From assembly GCA_021774075.1 (NCBI GenBank), contig JAJFJK010000068.1, forward strand, positions 1-44,149: 44,149 nucleotides of DNA. The letters run 5' to 3'. Both the position numbers and the translations under genes were made by a program. Every line of letters starts with the position of its first letter. Position 1 is the first letter of the stretch. Origin of the DNA: Nitrosomonas sp. Lineage in GTDB: Bacteria; Pseudomonadota; Gammaproteobacteria; Burkholderiales; Nitrosomonadaceae. This document shows positions 1 to 8,662 of the stretch, in pieces. A model generated the notes under the pieces. It was given only the letters and a program-made list of their open reading frames with translations. It made no database searches and was not told the origin of the DNA.

Positions 1-90
1 GATTTTGGATAACCTATTGTTCATAAAGGCCTACAGACGATTTTCAACCTCTCAAATTTTAGCTGATTTTAAAGGCAGTTTTTTGAGAGC
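1..90. other. Left window edge beyond tnpA, with an 8-bp inverted repeat
   Basis: Non-coding sequence downstream of the Tn3-family transposase stop. It contains a perfect 8-bp inverted repeat, CTCTCAAA at 49-56 and TTTGAGAG at 82-89, that could fold in the tnpA transcript. I could not find a recognisable 38-bp Tn3-type terminal inverted repeat here, so the transposon end may lie to the left of the window or be degenerate. Confidence 0.35.
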
Positions 91-3000
91 TTACAACCCG
101 ATGGAATCGACCATTTTTTCATCCGAGAAATCATATTCCCCCTGCAAGTTAAAATGGCTCCACCGCATGACGGAATCGTTTCGGATGGCTTCCATGAGTT
201 CCTTTTTACGTTCTTCGTTATTATCCTTGCCGAGTTCTTTTGCAAGATAAAGGTAGTTCCAACAAATAAGGGTATTTTTGATTAGTCGGCGACAGCCTTC
301 CGCAATGTCCTGGTCTTCTTTTTCGCCTTGAGAGAACGCATGATCATTACCCAGTGAAATCGCCTTGGACAATTTATTCGACCCCTCGACTTTATTAAGT
401 TGTTTCTCAATCGATTGCCTGAATTCGAGGTCGTCTGCATACTTCAAGATAAACAGCGTCTTAGGAATCTTGCCAAACTCTTTCAATGCCTTATAAAGCG
501 GGTGCTGCTTAGAGTAGGAATTCAATCGCCTAAAAAGCTGCGAAGCCGTCGTTCTTTTTAGCTTAATTGTCGCTATAAACCGCAACATTTCATCCCACTG
601 GGCGCTAGCAATTTCCTCATTGATATACCGATCAGGTTGAAAGCCCTGGGTGTCTTGCCCCGTGGTTTTCGTTTTTCCGTTCCTGAACGCATACAGCTTC
701 TGGCGGCCCAGTCCTTTGATGCGAGGTGCAAACGTGAAGTTCAGGAAAAAAGTGGCGGCAAATATCACTTCTGAATAACCATGCGTATCCGTTGAATGAA
801 TATCGCTTTTTATAACATCGTTGTACATCAGGCCATCAATAACATAGGGGGCTTCGCGCTCAGCAGAGCTGATAACCATTGAATGCCACATCATCTGACG
901 CATATCGATGAAACTGATTACGCTTGCGCCTTTGTCTTTCCCCAAATATTTGAAGGAATAGTTGGCGTTGAGTGAATCAACAGACACCCCGACTTTTTGC
1001 CCATCACTGGAGGTGTGCAACTGGTCGGCTTGATTCCGGTAAATATCCGGTATCTCCATCTTATCCATGAATTGTAAAATGCGGTCATTCGCGCTTTGGA
1101 CGTTAGCCAACGAAAAATACCAATTCAGCGTGTTATCCAACTCATTTTCATTGATCTGCCTGGAAATTTGCGCCAGTTTACGGTAGCCAATATCGCAGCC
1201 GTAGGCCATGATTCCCGCGAAGAAAACCTTCTTAGCCGGTTTGGTGTGCCGGTTCTTCATCTGCCAATGTTCAAATTCTTCGAGGAAACCGGTCGCGTTT
1301 TCAACTGTTGCCAACGCTTCAAGTAAGGGGATGTATTTTCGTTCCGGAAATATGCCCCCCAATGACAGGCTATCCACCTCCTCAAGCTTGGGTGTTGAAA
1401 CATGGAACGTCCCGTTACTGCGAAACGTCAGGAAGGGATTGTCTCCTGCCACAAAGCGATTGTTGGTTTCCTCATAACGGAAATCAACGGCCTGCGACAA
1501 CGCTTTCAATGTTGCCTGGCAATCAGAATAGCGGGTTAATTCTGCCCGTTTCAAGTATTCATCTCGGTTTTCATCCCAATCGAGTTTTGGGATCATATAA
1601 TCATCCAGGGAACGATATTTTACTGAATGAAGCAGGTTGAGAACACCTGATTTGACAGCGTCCGCAACCGCAAGATAAAGTAGCGCCTTATACAGAGACA
1701 GCCGAAACTTGCCATCTTGAGCGACTATCAAACTTCGCTGCTCAAGCGTTAAAAAAGCAATCGGTGCCTGCTTGTCGATATTTCCAGACTTTTTCTGGTA
1801 ATGCACGATGGCTTCCAGTAACAATGGCTTGCCGCAATTTGAATCAAAAATCGCCTGCCGCACAATATCGGCAACGCGACCTTGTAGTTTGAGAGATCGT
1901 TTTTCGAGTAGGTCATAGTAACCGATGCCCTGCTGCTGAAGAGTGGTTAGTTCATCCTTGAAATCGTTGATTCGCTGCTCAATGCCGGTTTTTTTGGCTG
2001 TTGGACGATTAATGGCGGCTTCTATTGCCATCACTTTTTGATCTGCTGTTAATCCAGCATCAGCAATGATGGCTTTGATCGTACCAAGGGTGCTTATAAA
2101 ATCATTCTGCAGGCCGTCAACCAATTGTGTGACGGACTGATTCCGGCTTTCTATCTCTTGGTAACAGATTTCCTTATGTTCATTATAGGTGGCATTGATC
2201 GCAGATTGGACGGCCAGCAGCAGGACATCAATTAACATGTCTTGCAGTTTCAGCGTTTGGTAGACAATGAAAGCTATTAAATGGAGATAGCGATCCTCTT
2301 TTGCCCGGCGAGAGACCTGAGGAATCTGAGCTTTGACAACGGAATAGGCGTAGTAGCGCAAGCATTCATAACTTAAACCGAGCTGATTCACTACGGGTTT
2401 AAATTCGAGATAAAGCGCCATCAAATTTTGTAGATCGGCAAGATTGGCTTTAATTTTCGACGGTCGGGTCGATTGGGATGCTTTTTTAAGCAGCGTAATT
2501 TGATAACGCCATTTGTCATCAGAACCTGATCCTGTTACTTTTTCCAATAAGGCATCGAGCATGTCTTGCTGGGCTTTGTTTAGGCCAGTCTTGATGATTT
2601 CATTTAGGCCGTGCTGATGCTCATTAATCGCTTCGACAATCAAAGCGGCCAGCACGTTATAGCTAGGCAGGGAAATTTCCTTACGCGTTAATACCTGTAT
2701 GATGTCCAGTAAAATTATTTTTGGCCTGAACTGGACGCGTAACATGATTAATATTTCGTGTTTGGCAAATGCCCTTGCGAAGGTATCAAAGGGGACAAAG
2801 CCGAAGTAATCCAAAATAACGCGTTGGTGGCGAAGATAAGTGGCCTTGTCATAGACGCTCGTATCAACGTCATTAATCTGTATGCCTATTTGGCTGGCAA
2901 CATACGCAATGTCCGTTTGATGGAACTGTCGAGCAAAAAACCGATGTCGCGCCTTGAAGTAGCCTGCTGTCACCACGAAACAGACCTTATTCGTTGGCGA

Positions 3001-3132
3001 CTTCAAGTTTTCCATCGATTCATTAAGCATCTGCGGTAGGGTAAAGAATCGTCGGCGTTCAACACTATTAAACACCGGCGGCGATTCAAAGGTGTTTTTT
3101 TCGGTCGTGTTGAGAATCTTTATTCTGGGCAT
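91..3132 (-). CDS. tnpA: Tn3-family transposase TnpA
   Basis: Replicative transposase that binds transposon ends and makes the cointegrate. At 1013 aa it has the usual full length of the family. The N-terminal part (about residues 1-170) resembles the DUF4158 DNA-binding region of Tn3 transposases. The C-terminal half carries the DDE catalytic core: the first Asp in TSSDGQ near residue 707, the second in STDTHGY near 781, and the Glu probably in WDEMLR near 847. The start MPRIKIL is the first Met and faces the divergent recombinase gene, the classic tnpA/tnpR arrangement. No frameshift is seen, so the gene looks intact. I see no cargo between it and tnpR. Confidence 0.95.
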   Translation of the reverse strand: MPRIKILNTTEKNTFESPPVFNSVERRRFFTLPQMLNESMENLKSPTNKVCFVVTAGYFKARHRFFARQFHQTDIAYVASQIGIQINDVDTSVYDKATYLRHQRVILDYFGFVPFDTFARAFAKHEILIMLRVQFRPKIILLDIIQVLTRKEISLPSYNVLAALIVEAINEHQHGLNEIIKTGLNKAQQDMLDALLEKVTGSGSDDKWRYQITLLKKASQSTRPSKIKANLADLQNLMALYLEFKPVVNQLGLSYECLRYYAYSVVKAQIPQVSRRAKEDRYLHLIAFIVYQTLKLQDMLIDVLLLAVQSAINATYNEHKEICYQEIESRNQSVTQLVDGLQNDFISTLGTIKAIIADAGLTADQKVMAIEAAINRPTAKKTGIEQRINDFKDELTTLQQQGIGYYDLLEKRSLKLQGRVADIVRQAIFDSNCGKPLLLEAIVHYQKKSGNIDKQAPIAFLTLEQRSLIVAQDGKFRLSLYKALLYLAVADAVKSGVLNLLHSVKYRSLDDYMIPKLDWDENRDEYLKRAELTRYSDCQATLKALSQAVDFRYEETNNRFVAGDNPFLTFRSNGTFHVSTPKLEEVDSLSLGGIFPERKYIPLLEALATVENATGFLEEFEHWQMKNRHTKPAKKVFFAGIMAYGCDIGYRKLAQISRQINENELDNTLNWYFSLANVQSANDRILQFMDKMEIPDIYRNQADQLHTSSDGQKVGVSVDSLNANYSFKYLGKDKGASVISFIDMRQMMWHSMVISSAEREAPYVIDGLMYNDVIKSDIHSTDTHGYSEVIFAATFFLNFTFAPRIKGLGRQKLYAFRNGKTKTTGQDTQGFQPDRYINEEIASAQWDEMLRFIATIKLKRTTASQLFRRLNSYSKQHPLYKALKEFGKIPKTLFILKYADDLEFRQSIEKQLNKVEGSNKLSKAISLGNDHAFSQGEKEDQDIAEGCRRLIKNTLICWNYLYLAKELGKDNNEERKKELMEAIRNDSVMRWSHFNLQGEYDFSDEKMVDSIGL

Positions 3133-3306
3133 TTAAATTATTACGCCATGAAAACAAATATGGCTTCTGCGTTGCCACAGTTTCACATGTAATTTATCAT
3201 GTTTATGATACTTTGTATGGTTAACTTGTTATGTTACTGTTTAATCCTCTTTAAACCTATAAAATTATGAGTTACAGAAACGGTCGTTTATGAAACAGAT
3301 AAAACT
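3133..3306. promoter_or_regulatory. Divergent tnpA-tnpR intergenic region, probable res site
   Basis: This 174-bp AT-rich gap between divergent tnpA and tnpR is where Tn3-type elements keep promoters and the resolution site. An inverted repeat TATCAT (3195-3200) / ATGATA (3205-3210) with a 4-bp spacer is visible and could be one resolvase half-site pair. I did not resolve the three res subsites, so the call rests mainly on position. Confidence 0.45.
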
Positions 3307-3924
3307 ATGTTAATTGGCTATGCAAGGGTCTCAAAATCGGATGGGTCTCAAGTTCTTGATCCTCAAATCGACGCTCTAATAGAAAGTGGCGTTACGGCTG
3401 ATCATATTTACAGTGATCATGCATCCGGCAAGAATGACGAACGTCCTGGCTTGTTAGCCTGCCTAAAAGCGTTAAGAGAAGGTGATGTTCTGGTAGTTTG
3501 GAAACTCGACCGATTAGGCCGAAATTTAAAGCACCTAGTTACTACCGTTCATGAACTATCTGAAAAAAATATCGGTTTTAAAGTGTTGGCTGGACAAGGC
3601 GCTAATATTGATACTGCAACTTCCAGTGGAAAGTTAATTTTCGGTATTTTTGCCGCCTTGGCGGAATTTGAACGTGAATTAATTAGCGAGCGAACAAAAG
3701 CTGCTTTAGCGGCAGCAAGGGCTAGGGGAAGAAAAGGCGGTGCAAAATTCTCTTTAACTAAAGCCCAAGTAAGATTAGCTCAATCGGCAATGGGTCAAAG
3801 AGAAACCGTTATTTCTGAACTTTGCAAAGAGCTAGGTATCACCAAGCCAACCCTTTATCGTTATCTTGCGCCGAATGGCACATTAAGAGATTATGGTAAA
3901 AAAGTGTTAGGTGTTGATCAATAG
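3307..3924 (+). CDS. tnpR: Serine resolvase TnpR of the Tn3-like element
   Basis: Serine recombinase expected to resolve transposition cointegrates at res. It opens with MLIGYARVS, placing the nucleophile at Ser9, followed by the catalytic-domain signature [15 protein letters not shown] and the E-helix stretch EFERELISERTKAALAAA. The C-terminal 50 residues hold a helix-turn-helix (ELCKELGITKPTLYRYL). At 205 aa it is slightly longer than classical TnpR because of a tail after the HTH. It is divergent from tnpA and probably shares its regulatory region. The ribosome site is weak, but the start is fixed by the conserved N terminus. Confidence 0.93.
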   Translation: MLIGYARVSKSDGSQVLDPQIDALIESGVTADHIYSDHASGKNDERPGLLACLKALREGDVLVVWKLDRLGRNLKHLVTTVHELSEKNIGFKVLAGQGANIDTATSSGKLIFGIFAALAEFERELISERTKAALAAARARGRKGGAKFSLTKAQVRLAQSAMGQRETVISELCKELGITKPTLYRYLAPNGTLRDYGKKVLGVDQ

Positions 3925-3987
3925 TGCAGCAAAAAGGTGCCGTCAACAACTAATTTTATCCTAAATCCCGTGAAACTTTAGAGCCTT

Positions 3988-4287
3988 TTGTTTATTAGCA
4001 CCCTTTATACAGCAAACAATCAATCAAAACTGTCTGTACTGACACTGGGACCAACCGAGTTTCGTCTATTACATTTCTTAATGGCACATAAAGAACGGGT
4101 GCATACACGTGCCCAGTTACTTGACCGCGTATGGGGTGATCATGTTTTTATCGAAGACCGCACTGTAGATGTACATATTCGTAGATTACGCAAGGCACTG
4201 GAGAAAGTCGATAAAGACGGGTTAGTACATACAGTTCGCGGCACCGGTTATCGGTTTTCTGTTGAATCTGAAGTCAGCGTAGAATAA
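3988..4287 (+). pseudogene. Truncated PhoB-type response regulator, DNA-binding domain only
   Basis: From about position 4047 the translation matches the C-terminal winged-helix domain of PhoB/OmpR regulators: [13 protein letters not shown], then [25 protein letters not shown] and [11 protein letters not shown]. The whole N-terminal receiver domain, with its phospho-acceptor Asp, is absent. The reading frame opens only with a TTG at 3988 and lacks a good ribosome site. The fragment begins just after the Tn3-like resolvase, so the simplest reading is that transposon insertion or deletion removed the 5' half of a phoB-like gene. A product, if made, would be an unregulated DNA-binding domain. 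Confidence 0.75.
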
Positions 4288-4622
4288 CAATACAACTACT
4301 GGCTTTTATACACATCAAACAACCTGATAATCCCCGGAGACATCATCACAATCACAAATCCAACATTTGGGTGAACTCTGAATTTTTAGAAGCGCCCATA
4401 TGATTAAAGTCTACCCAGCCAGTATTGTGGGTGAGTTTAAACAAACGACACCGATGTCCCATAGAATTTTGCTGAATGGCTTATCCAAAATGGCATTTAG
4501 CCTATTTTCAACTTACCAAAAATAGCTCGTTCTGAACGCGCAATTTTTAGGAGATTTGAACTATCAGGCTTTTTCGTCCCGAAAAAGAGAGTTTGTGGCG
4601 AATATAGGGTAAATGGCCTTTG
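4288..4622. other. Intergenic 335 bp with a small hairpin
   Basis: No convincing gene. One perfect 8-bp hairpin, CTTTTTCG (4569-4576) / CGAAAAAG (4580-4587) with a 3-nt loop, lies just past the stop of the minus-strand acyltransferase gene. It may act as a weak terminator for that operon, although it is AT-rich. Confidence 0.3.
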
Positions 4623-6380
4623 CTATGCGAAATTCTGATTTGCAATAGTTGTTACGTGACTATCAATATAGCGTTGACGTTTTTTTTCTTTAATCGTATC
4701 GATATCTACCAAGATCAATGCATCAATACAATGTGAGAATTTTGGATCAATATTAAAACCAAGAAACTTGCAGCCACCTGGCTGACATAATTCCACGTAT
4801 TGTTTATATAGTATGGGTATCTTCACGCCAAAATCAGCCATTTTTCCTTTTAGAATAGAAAATGCGCGCTTGTATTCTGTTTCATTTGAAATATTTCTAA
4901 ACTGCTTGAAATTCTCAACCTGACCGAAATCAAATGGAAGCCTAGGCATGGACAGTGTATTCTCATGACCAAAAAGATTTGTATAGAAACTTGCAATGAC
5001 TTTTTGTGCTTCTTTAGGTAATGAGGTGCTTAACGAAACCGGCCCAAACATATAGCGTATTTCTGGATGTTGATGAAGATAAGCACCAATTCCGTACCAA
5101 AGGTAATCCAAACTATGTTTACCTTGATATCTCGGTTGGATAAAGCTACGCCCCAGCTCAATGGAGTTTTCCAGATAAGGAATAAGTGAATGGTTAAACT
5201 TGAACAGACTATTAGTATATAACCCAATTTCTCCCTTTTCCTTGAGGATTTTTTTCGCTTCTCCGATACGATATGAGCCGATAATTTCTAGTTCTTCTTC
5301 ATCCCATAAAATAAGGTGGCGATAATATCGATCATAGCTATCAACATCCAATGCATTTCCCGTACCTTCTTGAACTTGTCTGAAAGATAGCTCACGTAAG
5401 CGCCCAATTTCTCGCATAACACTAGAGTTGGAAGCATAGTCGAATAAGTAAATAAACTTGCCATCCTTTGTTTCGCCGATCAATTGTGAATTTTTCAATT
5501 CATTGCGGATTAATTTGGTTTTAACTGGATGGATTATATTTTCAATTGGCTTGAACAACTCTTTCTTCTTTTGCTTGCCCAATAAATAGACCTGTTTACG
5601 CATGCGTTTCGCAATGATTGGCTTTGGCATATCCATTGCTGTTATTGATCCGCAGGGAATGGTTTTGCCAATTCTAAGTGTAATTTCACTATCCTTTTGA
5701 TTGAACATTTCATTAATTAGCATCATTTTTCCCAGTGGCTTGTGGATTCTTGAGATACCATAAAACAGTGCTGAATTTTTACCGCCAATATGCACAGGTA
5801 CAATTGGTGCATTGGTTTTTAATGCTTGATATAGAAAATTTGTTTTCCACTTACCATCACGGACGCCGCTAGGGCGAATTTGTGATACTTCCCCAGTGGG
5901 AAACATAATAACCGCTTGCTCTGCTTCTAATGCATTAGTAACTTGGCGCATACTTTCGCGATGGTTTATTATTTTTGATGAACTATCAACCGTAAGAAAT
6001 AGACCATGTAGCGGATCAATATGATTCAGTAGCGCAGTTGCAACAATTCTGACATCAGATCTGATTTCCGATATTAATTTGATAAGTGCTAGCCCACCCA
6101 AAGAACCCAGCGGATGATTGGCGACAATTAATACACGATTATGGTCAGGTATACGAGCGCGATCCTTATTTGATACCTGAAAAGTGAAATTAAAGTGTTC
6201 AAGCACTGCGTCATTGAACTCCAAACCTTCCAAATGTTTGTGAGTTTCGATAAAACAATTAATTTCTTTCTGGTGAACTAGCTTCTTCATTAAAAATGAT
6301 GCAGTCTTCATAAACGGCTTATTATCTTGCTCATCAGTCGTTTGAAAATAATCTTTTAGTAAGGCATCAACGTTAATCAT
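4623..6380 (-). CDS. Bifunctional acyltransferase, OlsF-like (PlsC-like plus GNAT-like)
   Basis: The N-terminal half resembles PlsC-type lysophospholipid acyltransferases: NHPLGSLGG near residue 87, FPTGEVS near 158 and the PIVPVHIGG block. The C-terminal half resembles the GNAT-like N-acyltransferase of ornithine-lipid synthesis (GSYRIGEA, LGRSFIQPRYQG, FGPVSLS). This two-domain order is that of OlsF, which makes ornithine or related aminolipids in one polypeptide. The aspartate expected a few residues after the motif-I histidine is replaced (Gly-Gly), so O-acylation activity is uncertain. I chose the ATG at 6380 because GGAG lies about 9 nt upstream; an in-frame ATG at 6464 would add 28 residues. 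It is probably the last gene of a three-gene operon after the hydrolase, 139 bp away. Confidence 0.75.
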   Translation of the reverse strand: MINVDALLKDYFQTTDEQDNKPFMKTASFLMKKLVHQKEINCFIETHKHLEGLEFNDAVLEHFNFTFQVSNKDRARIPDHNRVLIVANHPLGSLGGLALIKLISEIRSDVRIVATALLNHIDPLHGLFLTVDSSSKIINHRESMRQVTNALEAEQAVIMFPTGEVSQIRPSGVRDGKWKTNFLYQALKTNAPIVPVHIGGKNSALFYGISRIHKPLGKMMLINEMFNQKDSEITLRIGKTIPCGSITAMDMPKPIIAKRMRKQVYLLGKQKKKELFKPIENIIHPVKTKLIRNELKNSQLIGETKDGKFIYLFDYASNSSVMREIGRLRELSFRQVQEGTGNALDVDSYDRYYRHLILWDEEELEIIGSYRIGEAKKILKEKGEIGLYTNSLFKFNHSLIPYLENSIELGRSFIQPRYQGKHSLDYLWYGIGAYLHQHPEIRYMFGPVSLSTSLPKEAQKVIASFYTNLFGHENTLSMPRLPFDFGQVENFKQFRNISNETEYKRAFSILKGKMADFGVKIPILYKQYVELCQPGGCKFLGFNIDPKFSHCIDALILVDIDTIKEKKRQRYIDSHVTTIANQNFA

Positions 6381-6519
6381 TCTTTGATTCTCCATCAAAT
6401 AAGATAATGTTGAACAAGATATATAACCAATATGACAATAAAATGACGGCAAATTTTTCGTCATTAAATTCCATAATAAAAAATACGCTCACCAAGACAA
6501 GATTGAAATATTTTTCAAA

Positions 6520-7275
6520 CTAAGAAATCACCGATTTATTCATGAGCCAATTTTTGATCGTATTGGCTAACCATACCGGCTCATCAAGTGGTAGGTCATG
6601 GCCTGCTGTCTCATGCGTTGCATGATCTGTTTGCCATGTCTTTGCCAAATGCGCACCACAATGATGATCAACCAAGCGATCAGCTTGGCTGGTTACAATC
6701 AATACTGGTTGTTGTGGTTTCGAAGTAATGGAGAATCTTGCTGCGGCCCAGAGTTGATTTTTGGCGCTGCGAGTAGATACAGGACATTCTTGCTGCCATT
6801 GTTTCCAGTCATCAAGTAATTTTTTGTCATGACGGTATTTGTTTGAAGTAAGTGCCAGAATATCTTGTTCTTTTTGTGGTGCTGAATGAAAAACCATTTT
6901 TATGATTTGAGGATAGATCATCCAACGCAATCGATAGTAAAACGGAGAAATCGGCCGAGCACTGGTATTGACTAAAACCGCAGACTCTATTTCTTCTGGA
7001 TAGCGAGTCATCCAGTCAATTGCGATCATGCCACCCATGGAAAGTGCCACTAATTTGAGTTGACAGCGTACGGGTACTTGCTTACGTAAGGCATCAGTCA
7101 TACATGCAATCGTTTTTGGGCTGGTTGCATGATGTAACCGCCCGTTACCGGGAATGTCAGGTGTAGGAATATTCGCACTTGGAAACTGTTCTTCCAGCTC
7201 CCCAATAAATTTACCCCAATGTCTTGCTTCGCGAAACAGTCCACGAATCAATACGAATTGTTCAATATTTGTCAT
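6520..7275 (-). CDS. Alpha/beta hydrolase (BioH-like fold)
   Basis: A 251-aa alpha/beta-hydrolase-fold enzyme. The nucleophile elbow is ALSMGGM (Ser near residue 79), the acid is in SQADRLVD (Asp near 196) and the histidine in AGHDLPLDEP (near 227), so the triad is complete. The fold suits an esterase or lipase; the substrate cannot be read from sequence. I start it at the ATG at 7275, which overlaps the stop of the upstream M14 peptidase gene as ATGA, implying translational coupling. An in-frame TTG nine bases upstream is possible but unnecessary. Neighbours suggest action on an acylated or amino-acid-containing lipid. Confidence 0.8.
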   Translation of the reverse strand: MTNIEQFVLIRGLFREARHWGKFIGELEEQFPSANIPTPDIPGNGRLHHATSPKTIACMTDALRKQVPVRCQLKLVALSMGGMIAIDWMTRYPEEIESAVLVNTSARPISPFYYRLRWMIYPQIIKMVFHSAPQKEQDILALTSNKYRHDKKLLDDWKQWQQECPVSTRSAKNQLWAAARFSITSKPQQPVLIVTSQADRLVDHHCGAHLAKTWQTDHATHETAGHDLPLDEPVWLANTIKNWLMNKSVIS

Positions 7276-8297
7276 GGGTACCAAAGTTCGTGTGCCAGCC
7301 GCTCTATTTCTGGTGTGCGACTCTTATCGAGCCAGTTCTCATGCGAGAAAGTGGCCTGTAATAAAAATTCCATGAGTATTAAATGGCCTCTTAGCACACG
7401 GTTGAGACGATGGGCCTTAATCGGATGATAAAGCCCCAATATTTTACGTAACTGTAGCGGATTTTTGCGAATCCAGCGCCAGGAACCCATTTCTAGGGTT
7501 AATGGCAAAAATATATTGTCAATTGTTAATGATTCTAAATAAAGGAAGTCCCATAAATCACCATGCACTAAATACTGTTGCGATTGTGGTTCAAAGAGAT
7601 AATCCTGATGGGGATAAGTTTGCATAAAGATCTTGCGTAGATAATATACTTCTTTCAAATGCTTAATAGGCTCAAGTCGACTTTTTGCATAGGGAAACCA
7701 AATTTGATTGCGATAACCAAAACCAGAATGACAGTCCAATACCAAGCTGAATGGGGCAGGTAATACCTCTTTTGTAATAAAATCACAAAGTACTTGTGCT
7801 TCAGGTTGCATAGGCTCGCCAAGTTTTCCTCGATACCAAGGCAACAACGATGAAATTCGATGCCCTCCGCCTAGAAAGATAGTCTTCTCATCACTATCAA
7901 CTGGTGCATTGCGCATCAGATCAACACCCTGACCATTTGCGCGAGTAAAATTAAGCATGCCTACAGGGTTGATAAGTGGCAATACATTGATACGCACCCG
8001 TTGTAAAATATCAATCAAGCTCTTATCCCAGTTTAAGCGCTCGAGCAAACCCTTCAAAAAGGCAACCACAACCTGCGTGCCAATACGCTCCAAACCGTGG
8101 ACTCCAGCAATAAATGTAATACACGGTACTTTCTCTGTACGGTTGCCAAGTGTGAGCGCATAAACTGGTAATAGACCATGTTCACAAGGGACTTTGCAGA
8201 GCACTTTGCTGCTTAGGTGCGCCTCATGATCCAGCTGAATAATTGTCTCTATCTGCTGTAATTCCGGTAACTCTTCCAGTATAGATTTGCTATGCAT
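7272..8297 (-). CDS. M14-family zinc carboxypeptidase / deacylase
   Basis: This 341-aa protein has the M14 metallopeptidase signature in order: the zinc-binding HxxE in GVHGLE (near residues 67-70), the substrate-binding Arg/Asn in DLMRNAP, the third zinc ligand in DCHSGFG (near 187) and the catalytic Glu in LTLEMGSW (near 268). M14 members remove C-terminal amino acids or cleave N-acyl amino acids, as in the succinylglutamate-desuccinylase branch. There is no signal peptide, so it is probably cytoplasmic. First gene of an apparent operon (M14, hydrolase, OlsF-like acyltransferase); it shares an ATGA overlap with the next gene. Confidence 0.82.
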   Translation of the reverse strand: MHSKSILEELPELQQIETIIQLDHEAHLSSKVLCKVPCEHGLLPVYALTLGNRTEKVPCITFIAGVHGLERIGTQVVVAFLKGLLERLNWDKSLIDILQRVRINVLPLINPVGMLNFTRANGQGVDLMRNAPVDSDEKTIFLGGGHRISSLLPWYRGKLGEPMQPEAQVLCDFITKEVLPAPFSLVLDCHSGFGYRNQIWFPYAKSRLEPIKHLKEVYYLRKIFMQTYPHQDYLFEPQSQQYLVHGDLWDFLYLESLTIDNIFLPLTLEMGSWRWIRKNPLQLRKILGLYHPIKAHRLNRVLRGHLILMEFLLQATFSHENWLDKSRTPEIERLAHELWYP

Positions 8298-8662
8298 TGT
8301 TTTAGTTATATGTTTTTTGTAATCAGCCGGGATACTACACTAAGCCTCTAAATCTTATATAGAGTTTATATTACAGCTGCATTACAGAAAGTTAAAATCC
8401 AGCCATCGTAATTTGAAGCCACCAGCTTGTAGCCGGTGGAGTGTAGACCAAAATGTAATAAATCTTTAAAGAAAGCGTAATGAACTTGATTTATGCTATA
8501 TCGGACATTGCTGATTTATAACAAGCAAATACACAGACTATTGCCAATAAATATTTTAACGTTAACTATCAAATTTGTTAACTAATTTACCTGTTGTATA
8601 GCTATTAGTTAACGCAACAGCAATGATTTTATAAACACATAGCATTGATATGGAGGCATTAG
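8298..8662. promoter_or_regulatory. Divergent region between M14 operon and patatin gene, with GTTAAC repeats
   Basis: This 365-bp AT-rich spacer separates the minus-strand M14 operon from the plus-strand patatin gene. Three copies of GTTAAC occur at 8561, 8577 and 8608, the first inside the palindrome TTAACGTTAA (8556-8565); they are candidate operators upstream of the patatin gene. A small CCACC/GGTGG hairpin lies at 8419-8439. Promoters could not be assigned confidently. Confidence 0.4.

Noticed and set aside
1..3990. Complete Tn3 transposon with both terminal repeats
   Set aside because: I could not identify matching terminal inverted repeats on either side, so boundaries are left undefined.
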